Assembly: GCF_028389875.1 (NCBI RefSeq)
Contig: NC_084702.1
Location: 41,539,053-41,603,052 of the forward strand
Length of the DNA: 64,000 nt
Direction of reading: 5' to 3'
Source: Rhea pennata
Lineage: Eukaryota > Chordata > Aves > Rheiformes > Rheidae
Every line of letters starts with the position of its first letter. Position 1 is the stretch's first letter. The translations under genes were made by a program, and so were the position numbers. This document shows, one piece after another, positions 1 through 11,400 of the stretch. The notes under the pieces were generated by a model. It was not told the DNA's origin. It ran no database searches and saw only the letters and a program-made list of their open reading frames with translations.

Positions 1-3000
1 CATGGATAAACCTAATTAGTTTAAAAGGCGGAATGTCTTTACAGGATATTCACTTTTCTACTTAAACTTCATTACTGCGAAACTACTAGGAACTTCTATA
101 AAAGCATGATGGAAGCACTTTCACTTTATGACTAGATCTCGTGGTGCAATGTGGCTGTTCTAGAGCATCAGACTTTTAACAGAACAGTTTGGAAGACACA
201 CCTGAACAGTGAGCACCATAACAGACTGCCAGTGCAGCACAGCTTTCCAGACTTCTTAGCCTTACTTTTCTGAGGAATTATCAAGGACTAGGTCCCAGGA
301 ATTCAGGGTCCTTTAGAAATATACACAGGAAACAGTATAAACTACAGGGATTTCAGACTATTCTTTCTTCTGTTGATTTGCTAGCCTTCCATAAGTGTTA
401 CAGATAAACAGTACTGCATAGTTATTGACATGCGGGAGTGGTTACACTTACAGTTCTTTCTGCTTAAAGTTCATATAGAACATTTCTTCCAGATTATCCC
501 ATACATTTCCAAATTCAGCAAGCAGAATAAAAGTTCTTAGGCAATGAAAGCAATAAAACCCCCACAATGATACGAACACCACTAATGATACTAAAATAAA
601 CCTGAAATTATTAAAACAAAGCCAGATAGTTCACAAAGAATACACCTTCTTGTAAGGAGTGGAAGATGTAACTAGTATTTGCCAGGCCAAAACCTCACAA
701 CTTTTTTAATCTGACAAACTTAAAAGTGCCTTGAGTTTGTATTCCAATCTTGTCAATTTTTTACAATAAATTGTACTTTGTACAACTATTCTGAGAAACA
801 ATGTAAAAATATTATGACTAATTCCTTAATCCTCCCCCCATTTCAGTCTCAACCAACCATAACTTCCTTATGCACACAAGGAAGAACAGGGTTTAAAAAA
901 AATAAAGGACAAATTCTAGGTCATTCTACTACATAGAATTATGTTGTTTATTTAGGCTCAACAGTTATTTGACTACAGGTAAAGGATAACAACTTTAAAT
1001 TAAAGTTGCCATTACTAAGAATACAATAAATACATTTTGTCCTCTATCAAATCTTAGTGGGAAAATTATGTTGATAAGATTTGTGATTATTCAGAGACAT
1101 ATACATATTTCCTATACACTACATGTTCTGCATGAGTGAACCTCAGTCTTTTATTTCCATCCAGTGTGACAGTATGAAGCACTACTTGGAGAGTAACAAC
1201 CTGAAAACCACTAAGGGAATCCTCAGATGTACAGCCATACTGACATAGCCTGTGAGGAACAGATCTCTTCATGTCCACAAAATAGTAAGAAATGCCTGAG
1301 GAAGAAACTCAGTGACTATGTGAACTCATGAAATAGTGAAGTAAAAAATAACTGAAGAGGAACTTACTTGAATTTCGCAACCCGCTGGAAGGATGTTTAC
1401 TGTAGGCAGTGGAATTCCACAAACAAAAACACCTTATAGGTCTGCTGCTTTTTATTATTGCATCCTTGCAGGAGAATACTGAAAGCCTAAGGACTTCAAT
1501 TAAACATTTAAAGTTCTGCTATCTGGAAAAAAATTATAGAGAAGATAAAAGCGCATGCTGTTTCATAAGAAGCAGAATTCCATTGCATTCTACTCAGTTC
1601 CTACCTGGAGCTTTCTCTGCTTATTCCCACGTCCCATGCTACCAATTATTTCCTTCCCATCTCCTTTATGCCTACCACCACAATCCAGTCAGCATCTTTT
1701 CAGGGCCTTGACAGAAAACAGGTAATTTTGTAGTTATTTCACCAGATCTAATCTGTACCTACTCTGATGTACTCTATGTACTCTGAAGCTACATACATGC
1801 CAATATACTAGATGCAGCTTGGCCAAAGCAAATTGCCAACCTGGAAGAATCCATGCTCATTTTCCTTACCTCTTTTTGTTCCATCCAGGACACAGAAAGT
1901 TCCTTCACTGGAAGCACTAAAGGAGTGTCATCTCTCAACTTAGCCACTGAACTTCTTGACTTACGGGAAGTCACTATCTCTGAGAACTCTAGTCATTGCA
2001 TCATTTCAACCAAAACATCAACAGACTCAAAAGTTATAAAGGGATAGATGAAGGCAGCATTTGTACTAAGCCTTTTTTTGGAAAAGGGGCAAAAAAGCCC
2101 TCTCCAGAAACCTATACCAAGAGATAAAATAACCTAATGAAAGCCAGTCTGTAACAGAAAGAACTACATTAAGACATAGCTATGGCTGCAGCTACAGACA
2201 GAAAGAGAACTGAACAAGTGAGACACTCCCATCTTTCGTGCTCTCAGTACAGCCCACAAACACCACAGATATATATAGGCTGCCCCAAAAGAAAGTGTTG
2301 GCTAGAAGGAGCCAATCATTAAGCATACAGACACCAAGAGCAGAATATATACAGAGAGATGCTTAAGAACAGCTATTTTTTTCCCCCAAATCCTGGCCTT
2401 TGTAAAATCTGCTTCATGACTGAAGGTGAAAAATTACATATGGCAATATGTTATCACTTCCCAAATTAAAATACGTTTCAAAATACAATTTAAAACTCAC
2501 TTTATATCCAGAATTGAATTATAGTTCTGATTCTGCTACGTCAGCTACTTCCTTAGATCTGTATCTCTGAAAAAAAGTACCTACCTCACAACAGTGCTTA
2601 AATTCTCATGTTTTTACAGTTGTTCTTTCCTTGTTGTTTGCCTGCATGTTCAAATCTGCTACTTAATGCCTATTGTCAGTTTTCCTATCTGCTGCAGTCA
2701 TAGGAATTATTATAGGCACACTGATTTTGAGATCACGTGTCTCTTTCAAAAGTTTAATCTTTGACTAGGTACTGAAATACCAACACAGGAACATAACAAG
2801 TAGGTATATTTTCTTCAGGAGAGATACTAGCTTTAATATCCATATTCCTTATCTCAAGAGAGAAATTCCCACTCAGCAATCCATGTCTTTGTTAATATTG
2901 CCACCTACAGGAAACCATAGCTCTCCTTAGTGCTATTTTAGTAATTCTGCTTTTCTAATCAAATTCTTAAGAGAAGTAAAAGCTAGACAGAGTAAGTAAA

Positions 3001-3050
3001 ATTGCCAAATACCAAACACCTTAGAGATGTCCATTACCTGCCATTTTTTT

Positions 3051-3065
3051 GGGGGGGGGGGGGGG
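3051..3065 (+). repeat. G15 homopolymer within a purine-rich tract
   Basis: Fifteen G preceded by seven T and followed by GAGAGGGGAGGAAGG. It is a potential quadruplex-forming stretch. Confidence 0.9.
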
Positions 3066-4771
3066 AGAGGGGAGGAAGGTTTTCTACTGATAGCATTGAG
3101 ATCAAAAATTCCAGTGTTTTTGTAGCATCCTTCTCCCTACCTCCATTTCTGCTAGTCCACAAATAGACTGTGTGTGATGCAGAACTGTCCTATTGTCTCG
3201 TTTTCCACAACTAAAAGTAAAATGCCAGAAGACACTTTCCTTACAATGCCAGAAATGGTCTGAAGACATCAGTATGCCCACAACTGTAACACCATAGATA
3301 CCAGGGTACTGAACAAATTGATCCATCTTTCTAAACAAAGGAAAAAAAACAAGACTGAAGAAACAAACTCAAGTTCTGAGAAGTCCTATAGGATTTAACA
3401 TTTTTTATAAATATGAGTTACTAACAATCAAAAGAGGGAAAAAATTGCACCAAACAGCTTAAATCATCAGCATCTATGTCACTTCTATTTTATGATATTG
3501 CATTCAAATTTTTACAGAGAAATAGGAATGCTGCAGTGTATAAGCAAGACTTCCATTTTATCAATCAGACTTTAACAATCCTTTTGTGTCTCTGTTCACT
3601 TTTTTTTTGGTCTGAGGTAAGAGGGAAATGTTAGAAAAGAGAGCAGGAAATGGAACTGGTAGGCCTGCATAAGAATCTGACTTAGTATTATGACCCACTT
3701 GTTTTTTTTTTTTAATCATCTAAGTAACTCAGTTTGTCCAAAAAAAAAAAATAAAATAAAATAAAAAAGGAATGAAAGACTGTCTTGTAAGCTTAGCCAA
3801 GGCAGGAAAGTGGGAGCTGTGTTTAACATTCTGATCCTTCATTTATAGAAACGTGTACTGCTCACACTAGAGTACTTACTGAAGCCAACTAGAAAGCAAA
3901 ATAAGCTCACCGGAGGAAGGTGGCAAAAAAACAAAAAAACAAAAAAAAAAAAACAAAAAAAAAAACAGCCTTTAGATCCTTAATGGTAGTAGTAATTTCA
4001 TTTCCTAGAAGAGTGTAATTTGTTTTTTTTTTAAAAAAAAGTATCAGCTTTACCCAAAATATCCTGACAGCTTTCTTTATTAATTTGATTAAATCACAGT
4101 TTAAGATAGTTGGTGTTAATATTCCTCTTTGCAGAAATCTTTCCCAGTTTCTTCATAAAGTCCTTATGTTTAAAATAACTTGACTGGTTTCATTTCTTTG
4201 ATTAGGTAACTTAGCAAGCAACACAACTAAGATCCTTGCTTAATCCACACAGCATAGCACAGACAAGTTTTCTGGATGTTCAACTTACAGCCATCGTAGA
4301 CAGATACCCAATGATACGACCTCCACATTTTTCAAATGTCAAAGGCCTAAAGCTACAGCTTGCAATACTTATGCATATGTATCATAACTTTTACTGTAAG
4401 AATCCACTTACCTCCATTTAACATTAGAGTTGAGTTATTCTCTCTTATGAAGTAATTTTCACAGAGCTCTCACTTTTCTGAAAAATAAACTCAACTATCA
4501 GGATGAGCCAGGAATAATTTAAGCCCCCAAATCTGAGTCTTTCTTGAATACAGCATTTACTATTAGTTGTAACTAATCATTAACACTTTCCTGATTATGT
4601 AGAGTATAAGTAGCTAAGTAACAGTCTCTGGCCACATTCACTTTTTTCTAACGTGCCTACTCCTCCTACCACATGGCATTCTATTAGCTCATGGAAAAAG
4701 TGCCAGTCAACTAGCTTCTCAGAATTTAGGTGCATTTTCAAGGATAGATCCTCCACGGGTAGTATCTGTAG

Positions 4772-4846
4772 AGTGTTAAGTGTGCAAGTGTTAAGTGTGC
4801 AAGTGTTAAGTGTGCAAGTGTTAAGTGTGCAAGTGTTAAGTGTGCA
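4772..4846. repeat. 15-bp minisatellite, 5 copies
   Basis: Five perfect tandem copies of AGTGTTAAGTGTGCA. Because the unit is a multiple of three, open frames on both strands run through it with pentapeptide repeats. I regard those as accidental. Confidence 0.95.
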
Positions 4847-5999
4847 AAAACAACTAAAGTTGTTTCTAAATTGCCATGCTAGATCACAAGATGTTTTCTC
4901 CCAAATCATTCCATTACACATAGCCTATATGTTTTTATTCCCACACTGTCATGGGGTTTGGTATGAGGAAGTTTTTCATGACAGCTTCTGGATTTTGCAC
5001 AACTGCAGTGAGAATGAGGACACAGCATTCTTCTTCCTTAAATAATGCAATACAAGAATTGCTCTTACAAAATACAACCAACTTTGAACTATTCACAACT
5101 AGAGTGCTCTACGTAATTGCACTATCAGCACCTATCAATATCAACTTCAAGGGGCACTAGTAATTTACCAAGCTATTAAAAAAAAGCCAAAAAGTTAATC
5201 AGAACAAGAAATAAGGAGTATTATAAGAAAACCTAAACTACAAGCACTAAGCAATTTCAGAAAGGCTATCCAGTAAGATCCTTTATCAAGCTCCATTACT
5301 TTAGTAGATTCTGATTATTCTAGTAAAAACAGTCATTAAATGCATAGATCAGTTTTGGATGCTACTCATCTTTAAAACAGCAGGGGAAAAGGTGACAGAT
5401 AAAGATGAGACAAACCCTAAGAAAGAGTATCTCCATATGGAGAATTTATCAAAATAATCTGGTAACTTTCCTCTAGTACACATTTATGAAAGCATTCAAC
5501 TCACTCTGTTTTCGTACAGTAAGGATTAGAAAAACTAGTGCAGGAAATTCTTAACTGAGAACAGGTATTACTGTTTCTTTTTCAGTCCCTTTATACTAAA
5601 CCATCCCTCACTTAACTTACATAGGGTATTTCTTGATTTCTTCTAAGGTTTCTTGTTGCTGACAGCAGTTCTGACCAACTCAACTTCTCCAAATGACTGA
5701 CCTTTTGCCCCTGTCCATGGGCTACATGTCTATAAAACATAATGTTTTATATTAGCAGATACTGCAAGCCTCAGATATCTGAAATAATATTTGAAAGGTT
5801 AAAGGTAGAAAGTACATTTCATAAGCTCTCAAACAACCTGAAACATACAATATGATATCTTACATTATAAAGGTCAAAAATCAGCAGCTATTTTGTTCAA
5901 CTAACGTAAAATGTTAAAATATTATCCCTACAGTATGTACAGACTGAGGGAAAGGGGAAAAAATAACGCTTTTGACAAAAGTATTTTATACAATTAAAT

Positions 6000-6521
6000 T
6001 TTTCAAAATTAACTTGTTGCCTTTATTAGTACACTTGACAGTTGTGAAAGATAATTAGCAAGGGAAGCTTACAGAGTCAATTTCTCTCATTTACATTTTT
6101 CTGTTAGCAACACAAACCATCCAGAAATAAGATAATCACTTAACTAGCATAGAGAAATGGTGTACTAAGGCAAGTAGTTTTCTGGCATCTAGTCTGCATG
6201 AGATTTTTAAGCTGAGTAACACTGCATATTTCTTCTGGAAAGAAGAATTCTCCCACCCACTCCATTTGTTTATGCTCTTCTACTTTCAGAACTGGATGCT
6301 AGCTTTAGACTTGCAGGTTGTGTGTGAAGACAGACAGATGTACTGCGACACAGAGGTGAGGCAGTTAAATGCATTCCAGTTCAGGAAAAAGCAAGCAGTT
6401 CTAAGTTTCACCTGTCCCCCCCCCCCCATATCTTTCACTTCAGAGTTGCAGTCAATAATACATCCATCCATATTCATAGTAAGTACAACTATGTAGAGTA
6501 ACAATTATTCCAGACGTAGGC
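6000..6521 (-). other. SRP19: SRP19 3' UTR
   Basis: This is non-coding sequence from the SRP19 stop codon to just past the first minus-strand AATAAA at 6022-6027. It includes a poly-C run (plus strand) around 6415-6427. The exact cleavage site is inferred, not seen. Confidence 0.6.
6022..6027 (-). terminator. SRP19: SRP19 polyadenylation signal AATAAA
   Basis: The first exact AATAAA on the minus strand downstream of the SRP19 stop codon, about 500 bases away. The downstream element was not assessed. Confidence 0.6.
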
Positions 6522-6655
6522 TCATTTCTTTTTCTTCCCTTTGCCTTTCTTGCCTCCCTCTCCTTGCTGGAGACTTTGTTCACTACCTCCCATTTTCTGT
6601 GTTCTTGTTTTCAGTTTTGGAATAGTTTCTGCAGCGTACAGCATCACTGATTTAC
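6522..6655 (-). CDS. SRP19: SRP19 exon 5 (134 nt coding)
   Basis: Codes KSVMLYAAETIPKLKTRTQK, then the Gly/Lys-rich C-terminus ending KKGKGKKKK and a TGA stop at 6522-6524. The acceptor is atttttag. Confidence 0.98.
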
Positions 6656-9600
6656 CTAAAAATAAAGAAAAAGAGAAAAGAGTACACAACGCGTACCTTA
6701 TACGTTAAGAACATTCACATAATTTTGAAAGTTCGAGTCTGAAGCCCTGGCTCAGGTATTTGTTAGAACAGATATAAAACGCACAGTTATTCTTACTTTC
6801 TGCATGTAGCTGGAAGTTTGTGCATGTCTTTTCTTCACTAGAACTTTGCCATTATTTAAACCAGATTATGACCTCTCTCGCACTGTATCAGAGTGGCATA
6901 TGACCTCACAGCCTCCAAAGCATCTACACCCTATGACTCTTTCCCCACCCTTTCCAATGGCCAAAAGTAGTTGGCTCAGAAACACAGAATAACCATGCAA
7001 TGAAATGAATATAAGCACCTTTAGAAAGGTACTATAATCTCCCACCATATATATATATATATGGTTTTATTTTTATATTATATATATATATATATATATA
7101 AACAGAAGAAACATATATATGATTTCTTCTGATATTTATTTGCTTCCCTTTTACATTCTGATTACTCGTCAGGAAAGAAAAATGCAGAAACAGCCACATT
7201 TGTTTACTAACTAATTAATAAGAATAGCTCACTTTGCATGACAAGTAAATTATGTAAATTCAGGGCTCCTCCCAATTTACTTTTAATTTATGAAAATAAA
7301 TACACAATGTTGTAATTTCAGTTCATCACCTGTACTGATGCTTAACTAATGCATGTAACCTGAAAAAGGTGGAACTTAGCCACTTTAAGACAAACGCCTG
7401 TCCTGAAAAATAATACTTCCCTTCCCAGAGTCTCCCAACAAAGACCCCTCTGGTGGGGGGGTTTACTGAACAAAAACGGTTGTTTTGTTCAATATAGCAA
7501 TCATGCAATCTTCCCCTAAGTCCTTTTCAATTTTCATTTCAAGCACTGAAGAAAAAGCATGATCAAAGACAACAGCACTCTACAAACTTCACTCCCTTGC
7601 TTTATTTGGTTGACTTAAACAGGTGAATTTATTTGATGTTAAGTTCCAAAATTTGTAAAAGTAAAACTCATTGAACAAGCTGATAATACAAGACAAACAA
7701 AGCCTTTTTGTTTTAGTAACAGCTGAAATATCTAACCCAGATGCTCTACTCACGTGTTGGAAACTGAGGTAAACATGGTTTGCCATCATCTTGTTTGAGT
7801 TGAATTCGTACTCTACCTCTGTACTGAACATCACGATTCCATTCTCGAGGATACATCTTATTTTTCTGCCATACAAAAGGAGAAACTTATTTTACTAGGA
7901 ATATGAAATACTGGAATGATTTTCTGTATAGTTTTCCAGGCAAGCTATCCAAGTCATAGCTGCCTGGATCAAATTCTTCTGAGCAGATCAAAACCAGAAC
8001 CATAACTCTGCATCAGTGTAATCCGTCATTTAACTAGTGCAATAAAATCCAAAGTCATAGCTTAACTTTTCCAGAAGCACTGTTACAACCAATTTACTGA
8101 ATAACTTGTTATAGAGACTGTTTTACTATTCCATGAATCTGGATCACAACGACAAAGGTTTTGTTTCATCACCATGGCCATGAACCTTTCTGGAACATCT
8201 TGAGACAATACAACAATGGGTCAGAAGCTGAGGCCCACTGATTTTGGATACTCATCTGTCATTCATTTTTGTTGAAACAATGTTACAAGCTTCTTGCTTG
8301 CACTGGCTATTTTACAGGCTGGTGTGCAGTAACAGTATTATATTAGTCTTCTTCTGAAAAGTAAAGTGATTCTGTACAGACATTTGGATGCCAGTCATTA
8401 GACTCTGATGCATTAAACTTAATTTCTTAAAAAAAATAAAATAAAAATAAAAAAACAGTATTTTACATTATTAATTATAAAAAGAAGAAAGAGGCTCCCT
8501 CTCTAGAAAAGCAAACTCATTCCCTAAGAAAGGGAATCAAGTTAAACTGTTTGAGGACCAAATGAGGATCTAGTTGATTACTGCAGTACTGAAAATTTCT
8601 TAGGCTAAAACATGACTTCCATGAAGGTTTCAGAGAACCCTAAAGATTTCATGCAGCAGAATCCTACTCCTATAGGACATTCTTTCCAGAAGTTAATCAT
8701 TTTTCATTAGAAGTGAATTTTTAATATTTAAATTTGTATAGTTATAGGTTTAAAATTAATTTTTATTCTGGCTTTCTCCATTAGGAACTTTTGAGTATCA
8801 AGTATAGTCCTCTCTGAAGGATACACACACACACATACATGCACACACACTTATATATTTACAGTTATTTTTATAGGCAATTTTTATAGACATCATTATC
8901 TTTGATATGTGATTCTTGCCTTGTATACAGTTTTCCAACCTCTACTTAAGCATTATGTTCAATTATTGCTCAAAGAAAACAAGCATCTTTGCTGATGACC
9001 AAAAAGCTTTTCAATTGCAATTTGACCTTGCCTGTAAGAAAAGACATAATGAAAGAAAAACTGAGACCCATAACAAACTTGGTAATTACCTCTACAAGCA
9101 CATTGAATCCAACTGCTGCACATACATCTTGGATTTCTGTAGATGTTGGATTTTCAACAGCCTATTGAAACATGTTTCAGTTATTCATTTTTAAATGATT
9201 AATTACCTATATAGCAATAACTTGAGTTAAGATTTCCCACTCTACACTCTGCAACTAGAAAAAGTGGATGGAGAAAGGCAAGGCACTTCGAGTTATGACA
9301 AATTTGCTGTAGAGTCATTTGTGAGTCCTTCTACTGTCTAGAAAACATCAAAAAGAAGAAAAAAGTAGCGATGACACATCAGAAAAAACAGGAAAGAGAT
9401 AACACATAATTACTTAGGACAGGGAAGACGGTAACAGAATTGACTAGGAAAAATAAGTGAAACAAAGTAACTTTAACATACTAATAAAACCCCCAAGAAC
9501 GATGGATCGGTAATGGTAAATATATAGCAAGGACTGAGGAAAAAAAGAACAGAATTTTTTCTAGGCACAGGAGACTGAGGAGAAAAGAACAGATTTTTTT

Positions 9601-11169
9601 CTAGGCACAAGACAGCAGATCCCTCGCACAGAAAACTTTGATAGGAACTTATCTTAATATACCTATATTCTGTGCTTTGTCCCTTTGCTGCTGTCAAGGG
9701 CAGAACTTAAAATGCATGTGATATATAGATTTAGTAGACCCTGCTTTTAATGTGTCTAGAAACAGTTATAATCTCCCTCCCTTACAGTATGTAACAAAAA
9801 ATTCTGGAAATATAAAAGGCTTCTTTCACTGCTTGGGATTGTTTTTTTCTCATAGTAGTAAAAAAAATAACTTCATCTTTTTCTTGATCAGGTAAATCAG
9901 ATCACCAGTAACACAAGCTTTAGTTTACTACTGTATCACATCTAAATGCAGCAAGTTCTATAGTAGATTAATGCACTAATGAGTGCATTAGTTCTCATTG
10001 CTTCATCTTCCTGCCAAAGGTGTTGCTTACATAGAAGGAGAGACTTAAATCTAAGTCTCGGACAAAGCTGTTGATCTTCTCTATCCCTCTCAGAAAATAG
10101 ACTGACAGCTGGAAATTATAATTTATTTAAAGATAACTTAGTGTCAGCATGTGAAATTGTTAGAAGAGCACTGGGTTTGTTTTCCAACTCCCTACATACT
10201 ACAGCAAAGCAAAACAGTGTATTTCCATACCACCCACAAATTACTTTGTCTATAGGTATCCTTCTTCCTTCTGCTATTGTCTTCTTATTGTTTAAATATG
10301 CTGGATAAATGCAGATGAATCTGGAAGAGAAAACATTGCAAGATAAGGTAAGTAATATCAGCCCCTTAAATTGTTTGTGCAATGGTAAAACAAAAGAACA
10401 AAAAAAAGCAAGCCCATTTCTATAACACAAGAATTCCACGGCGGTTTAGAACAGTCAGTTATTTTTCCTTGACTAATTAGCAAGTCACTGCAAAATCCCA
10501 TTTTCAGTTATTTAAGAGGCTATGTAACCATCTGGCTGAAACCATCTTTGCAAAACATCAGTTTCAGGGGCAGGATGCACACCTGAATGCTGCCCCTGGA
10601 AAACTGAGTTCTACTCACCACTATAGGAAGCGCTTGGGGAGACTAAGCATTTCAGCTATGCTAAATGCAGCACGTGGCTGTTAACCGTATTTGTAACTGC
10701 TCTTTGTAGACAGGCGTTACCAACAAAACACAACTTTCCAAGTGCCCGGCACCTCGCGCAGAACCTCTAGAATACCCGATCACTTTGACACACGGAAACC
10801 TGACACGGACAGTTATAATACTCCTCACACGAACAGCTTAAAGATAAACGCAATTCCCCAGTCCCTAACGAAAACCAGACACCGCCAACAAGCCCACGGC
10901 AGCCCCCAGCGCCGCCCGGGGGCGCGGCCGAGCGCGCCAGGCCGCCTGCCCCTCGCTCTCGCTGCCTCCGGCCCCCCAACACCCCCGTCAGGCATCTCCG
11001 CGACTGACTCACGCAGCCACTCGCCCCCGGCCGCAGCCCCGACGTACCCCCTACCCGCGGCCCGCTTCAAGCAAGCGGGTTGGAGCGGGCCGCAGCGGAG
11101 CGGGAGCGGGGGGCACGCTCCCCCTTACCTCTCCTTATCAGCCGGAGACGCGGCGGCGGCGGCGGCCAT
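6522..11169 (-). CDS. SRP19: SRP19, signal recognition particle 19 kDa protein (complete, 5 exons)
   Basis: SRP19 binds the tips of helices 6 and 8 of the 7SL RNA and shapes it so that SRP54 can join. It therefore acts in assembly of the particle that targets secretory proteins to the ER. The coding exons are 11129-11169, 10245-10320, 9090-9161, 7754-7865 and 6522-6655 on the minus strand, 435 nt in all. They give 144 aa plus TGA, the same length as human SRP19. The protein starts MAAAAAASPADKER, continues FICIYPAYLNNKKTIAEGRR, AVENPTSTEIQDVCAAVGFN and KNKMYPREWNRDVQYRGRVR, and ends with the Lys-rich tail KKGKGKKKK. All junctions are GT/AG and in frame. The Met start sits at the head of the CpG-island exon with no other candidate ATG in frame nearby. 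It is the gene immediately downstream of APC on the same strand, as in other vertebrates. Confidence 0.98.
6656..7753 (-). other. SRP19: SRP19 intron 4
   Basis: GT...AG intron holding the interrupted TA microsatellite. I see nothing else recognisable. Confidence 0.85.
7048..7101. repeat. (TA)n microsatellite, interrupted
   Basis: Two runs of alternating TA, about 7048-7061 and 7077-7100, are separated by a T-rich spacer. It lies in SRP19 intron 4 and is able to form cruciform structures. Confidence 0.9.
7754..7865 (-). CDS. SRP19: SRP19 exon 4 (112 nt)
   Basis: Codes KNKMYPREWNRDVQYRGRVR, then IQLKQDDGKPCLPQFPT and the first base of an Arg codon. The donor GTGAGT is strong and the acceptor is tggcag. 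Confidence 0.97.
7866..9089 (-). other. SRP19: SRP19 intron 3
   Basis: AT-rich intron with a short CA-rich microsatellite near 8823-8850. No gene or repeat family is recognised. Confidence 0.85.
9090..9161 (-). CDS. SRP19: SRP19 exon 3 (72 nt)
   Basis: Codes 24 residues, AVENPTSTEIQDVCAAVGFN then VLVE. It is in phase 0 at both ends. The donor is GTAATT and the acceptor caatag. Confidence 0.96.
9162..10244 (-). other. SRP19: SRP19 intron 2
   Basis: Contains an imperfect tandem duplication of about 41 bp at 9532-9612. Nothing else is recognised. Confidence 0.85.
9532..9612. repeat. Imperfect tandem duplication (unit ~41 bp, 2 copies)
   Basis: The two copies begin GACTGAGGA at 9532 and GACTGAGG at 9573. 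Both continue through AAAAGAACAGA, a T-run and CTAGGCACA, with minor substitutions. Confidence 0.85.
10245..10320 (-). CDS. SRP19: SRP19 exon 2 (76 nt)
   Basis: Codes (R)FICIYPAYLNNKKTIAEGRR followed by IPIDK, the most conserved RNA-binding part of SRP19. The acceptor is cttccag and the donor GTAATT. Confidence 0.97.
10321..11128 (-). other. SRP19: SRP19 intron 1
   Basis: The right part lies in the CpG island and the left part is AT-rich. No other feature is recognised. Confidence 0.85.
11129..11169 (-). CDS. SRP19: SRP19 exon 1 coding part (41 nt)
   Basis: Codes MAAAAAASPADKE plus AG of a split Arg codon. The donor is GTAAGG. The six alanines come largely from a GCC-type triplet run, whereas human reads MACAAARSPADQ as I recall. 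The exon lies inside a CpG island. Confidence 0.95.
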
Positions 11170-11400
11170 AACACCTGCAGCAACGGCGCTCCCGGCCGTT
11201 ACTGCCGCTGCTCCGGCTGCGTCACACCGCCCGCCCCCTCACTCCCCCGACAGGGATTCCCGGCACCCGATTGGGCGGCGTTGCTGCCCCTAAAGCACAC
11301 CAGCCTGTAGGAGGATGCCACGTGCTCGCGGCGCAGCGCGCGTGCGTCCCGCACTGCGCAGGCGCCCCTGCTGAGGGGGCGCAGGGCGGCCGGCAGGCGC
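11170..11400 (-). promoter_or_regulatory. SRP19: Inferred SRP19 core/proximal promoter
   Basis: The TATA-less region upstream of the SRP19 start codon has recognisable sites. There is a minus-strand CCAAT box at 11270-11274, a palindromic E-box CACGTG at 11319-11324, and an NRF1-type site TGCGCAGGCGC at 11355-11365. The start of transcription is not visible from sequence. Confidence 0.6.

Larger units (their letters stand above)
1..5999. other. Gene-free left flank; possibly the end of a plus-strand REEP5 3' UTR at the far left
   Basis: No coding exon is recognised. Plus-strand AATAAA hexamers occur at 526-531, 765-770 and 901-906. In other vertebrates REEP5 lies next to SRP19 in convergent orientation, so bases 1 to about 790 could be its 3' UTR; this rests on synteny only. 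The rest is AT-rich, with a G15 run at 3051-3065, A-rich tracts near 3740-3770 and 3925-3966, and a 15-bp minisatellite at 4772-4846. Confidence 0.4.

Noticed and set aside
3925-3966. A-rich tract as the tail of a retroposed gene or SINE
   Set aside because: The preceding plus-strand sequence shows no SINE head or processed-gene similarity, and the tract is interrupted by C.
4595-5045. Open frames on both strands carrying pentapeptide repeats
   Set aside because: They are explained by a 15-bp minisatellite whose unit is divisible by three. There is no start context, splice support or family resemblance.
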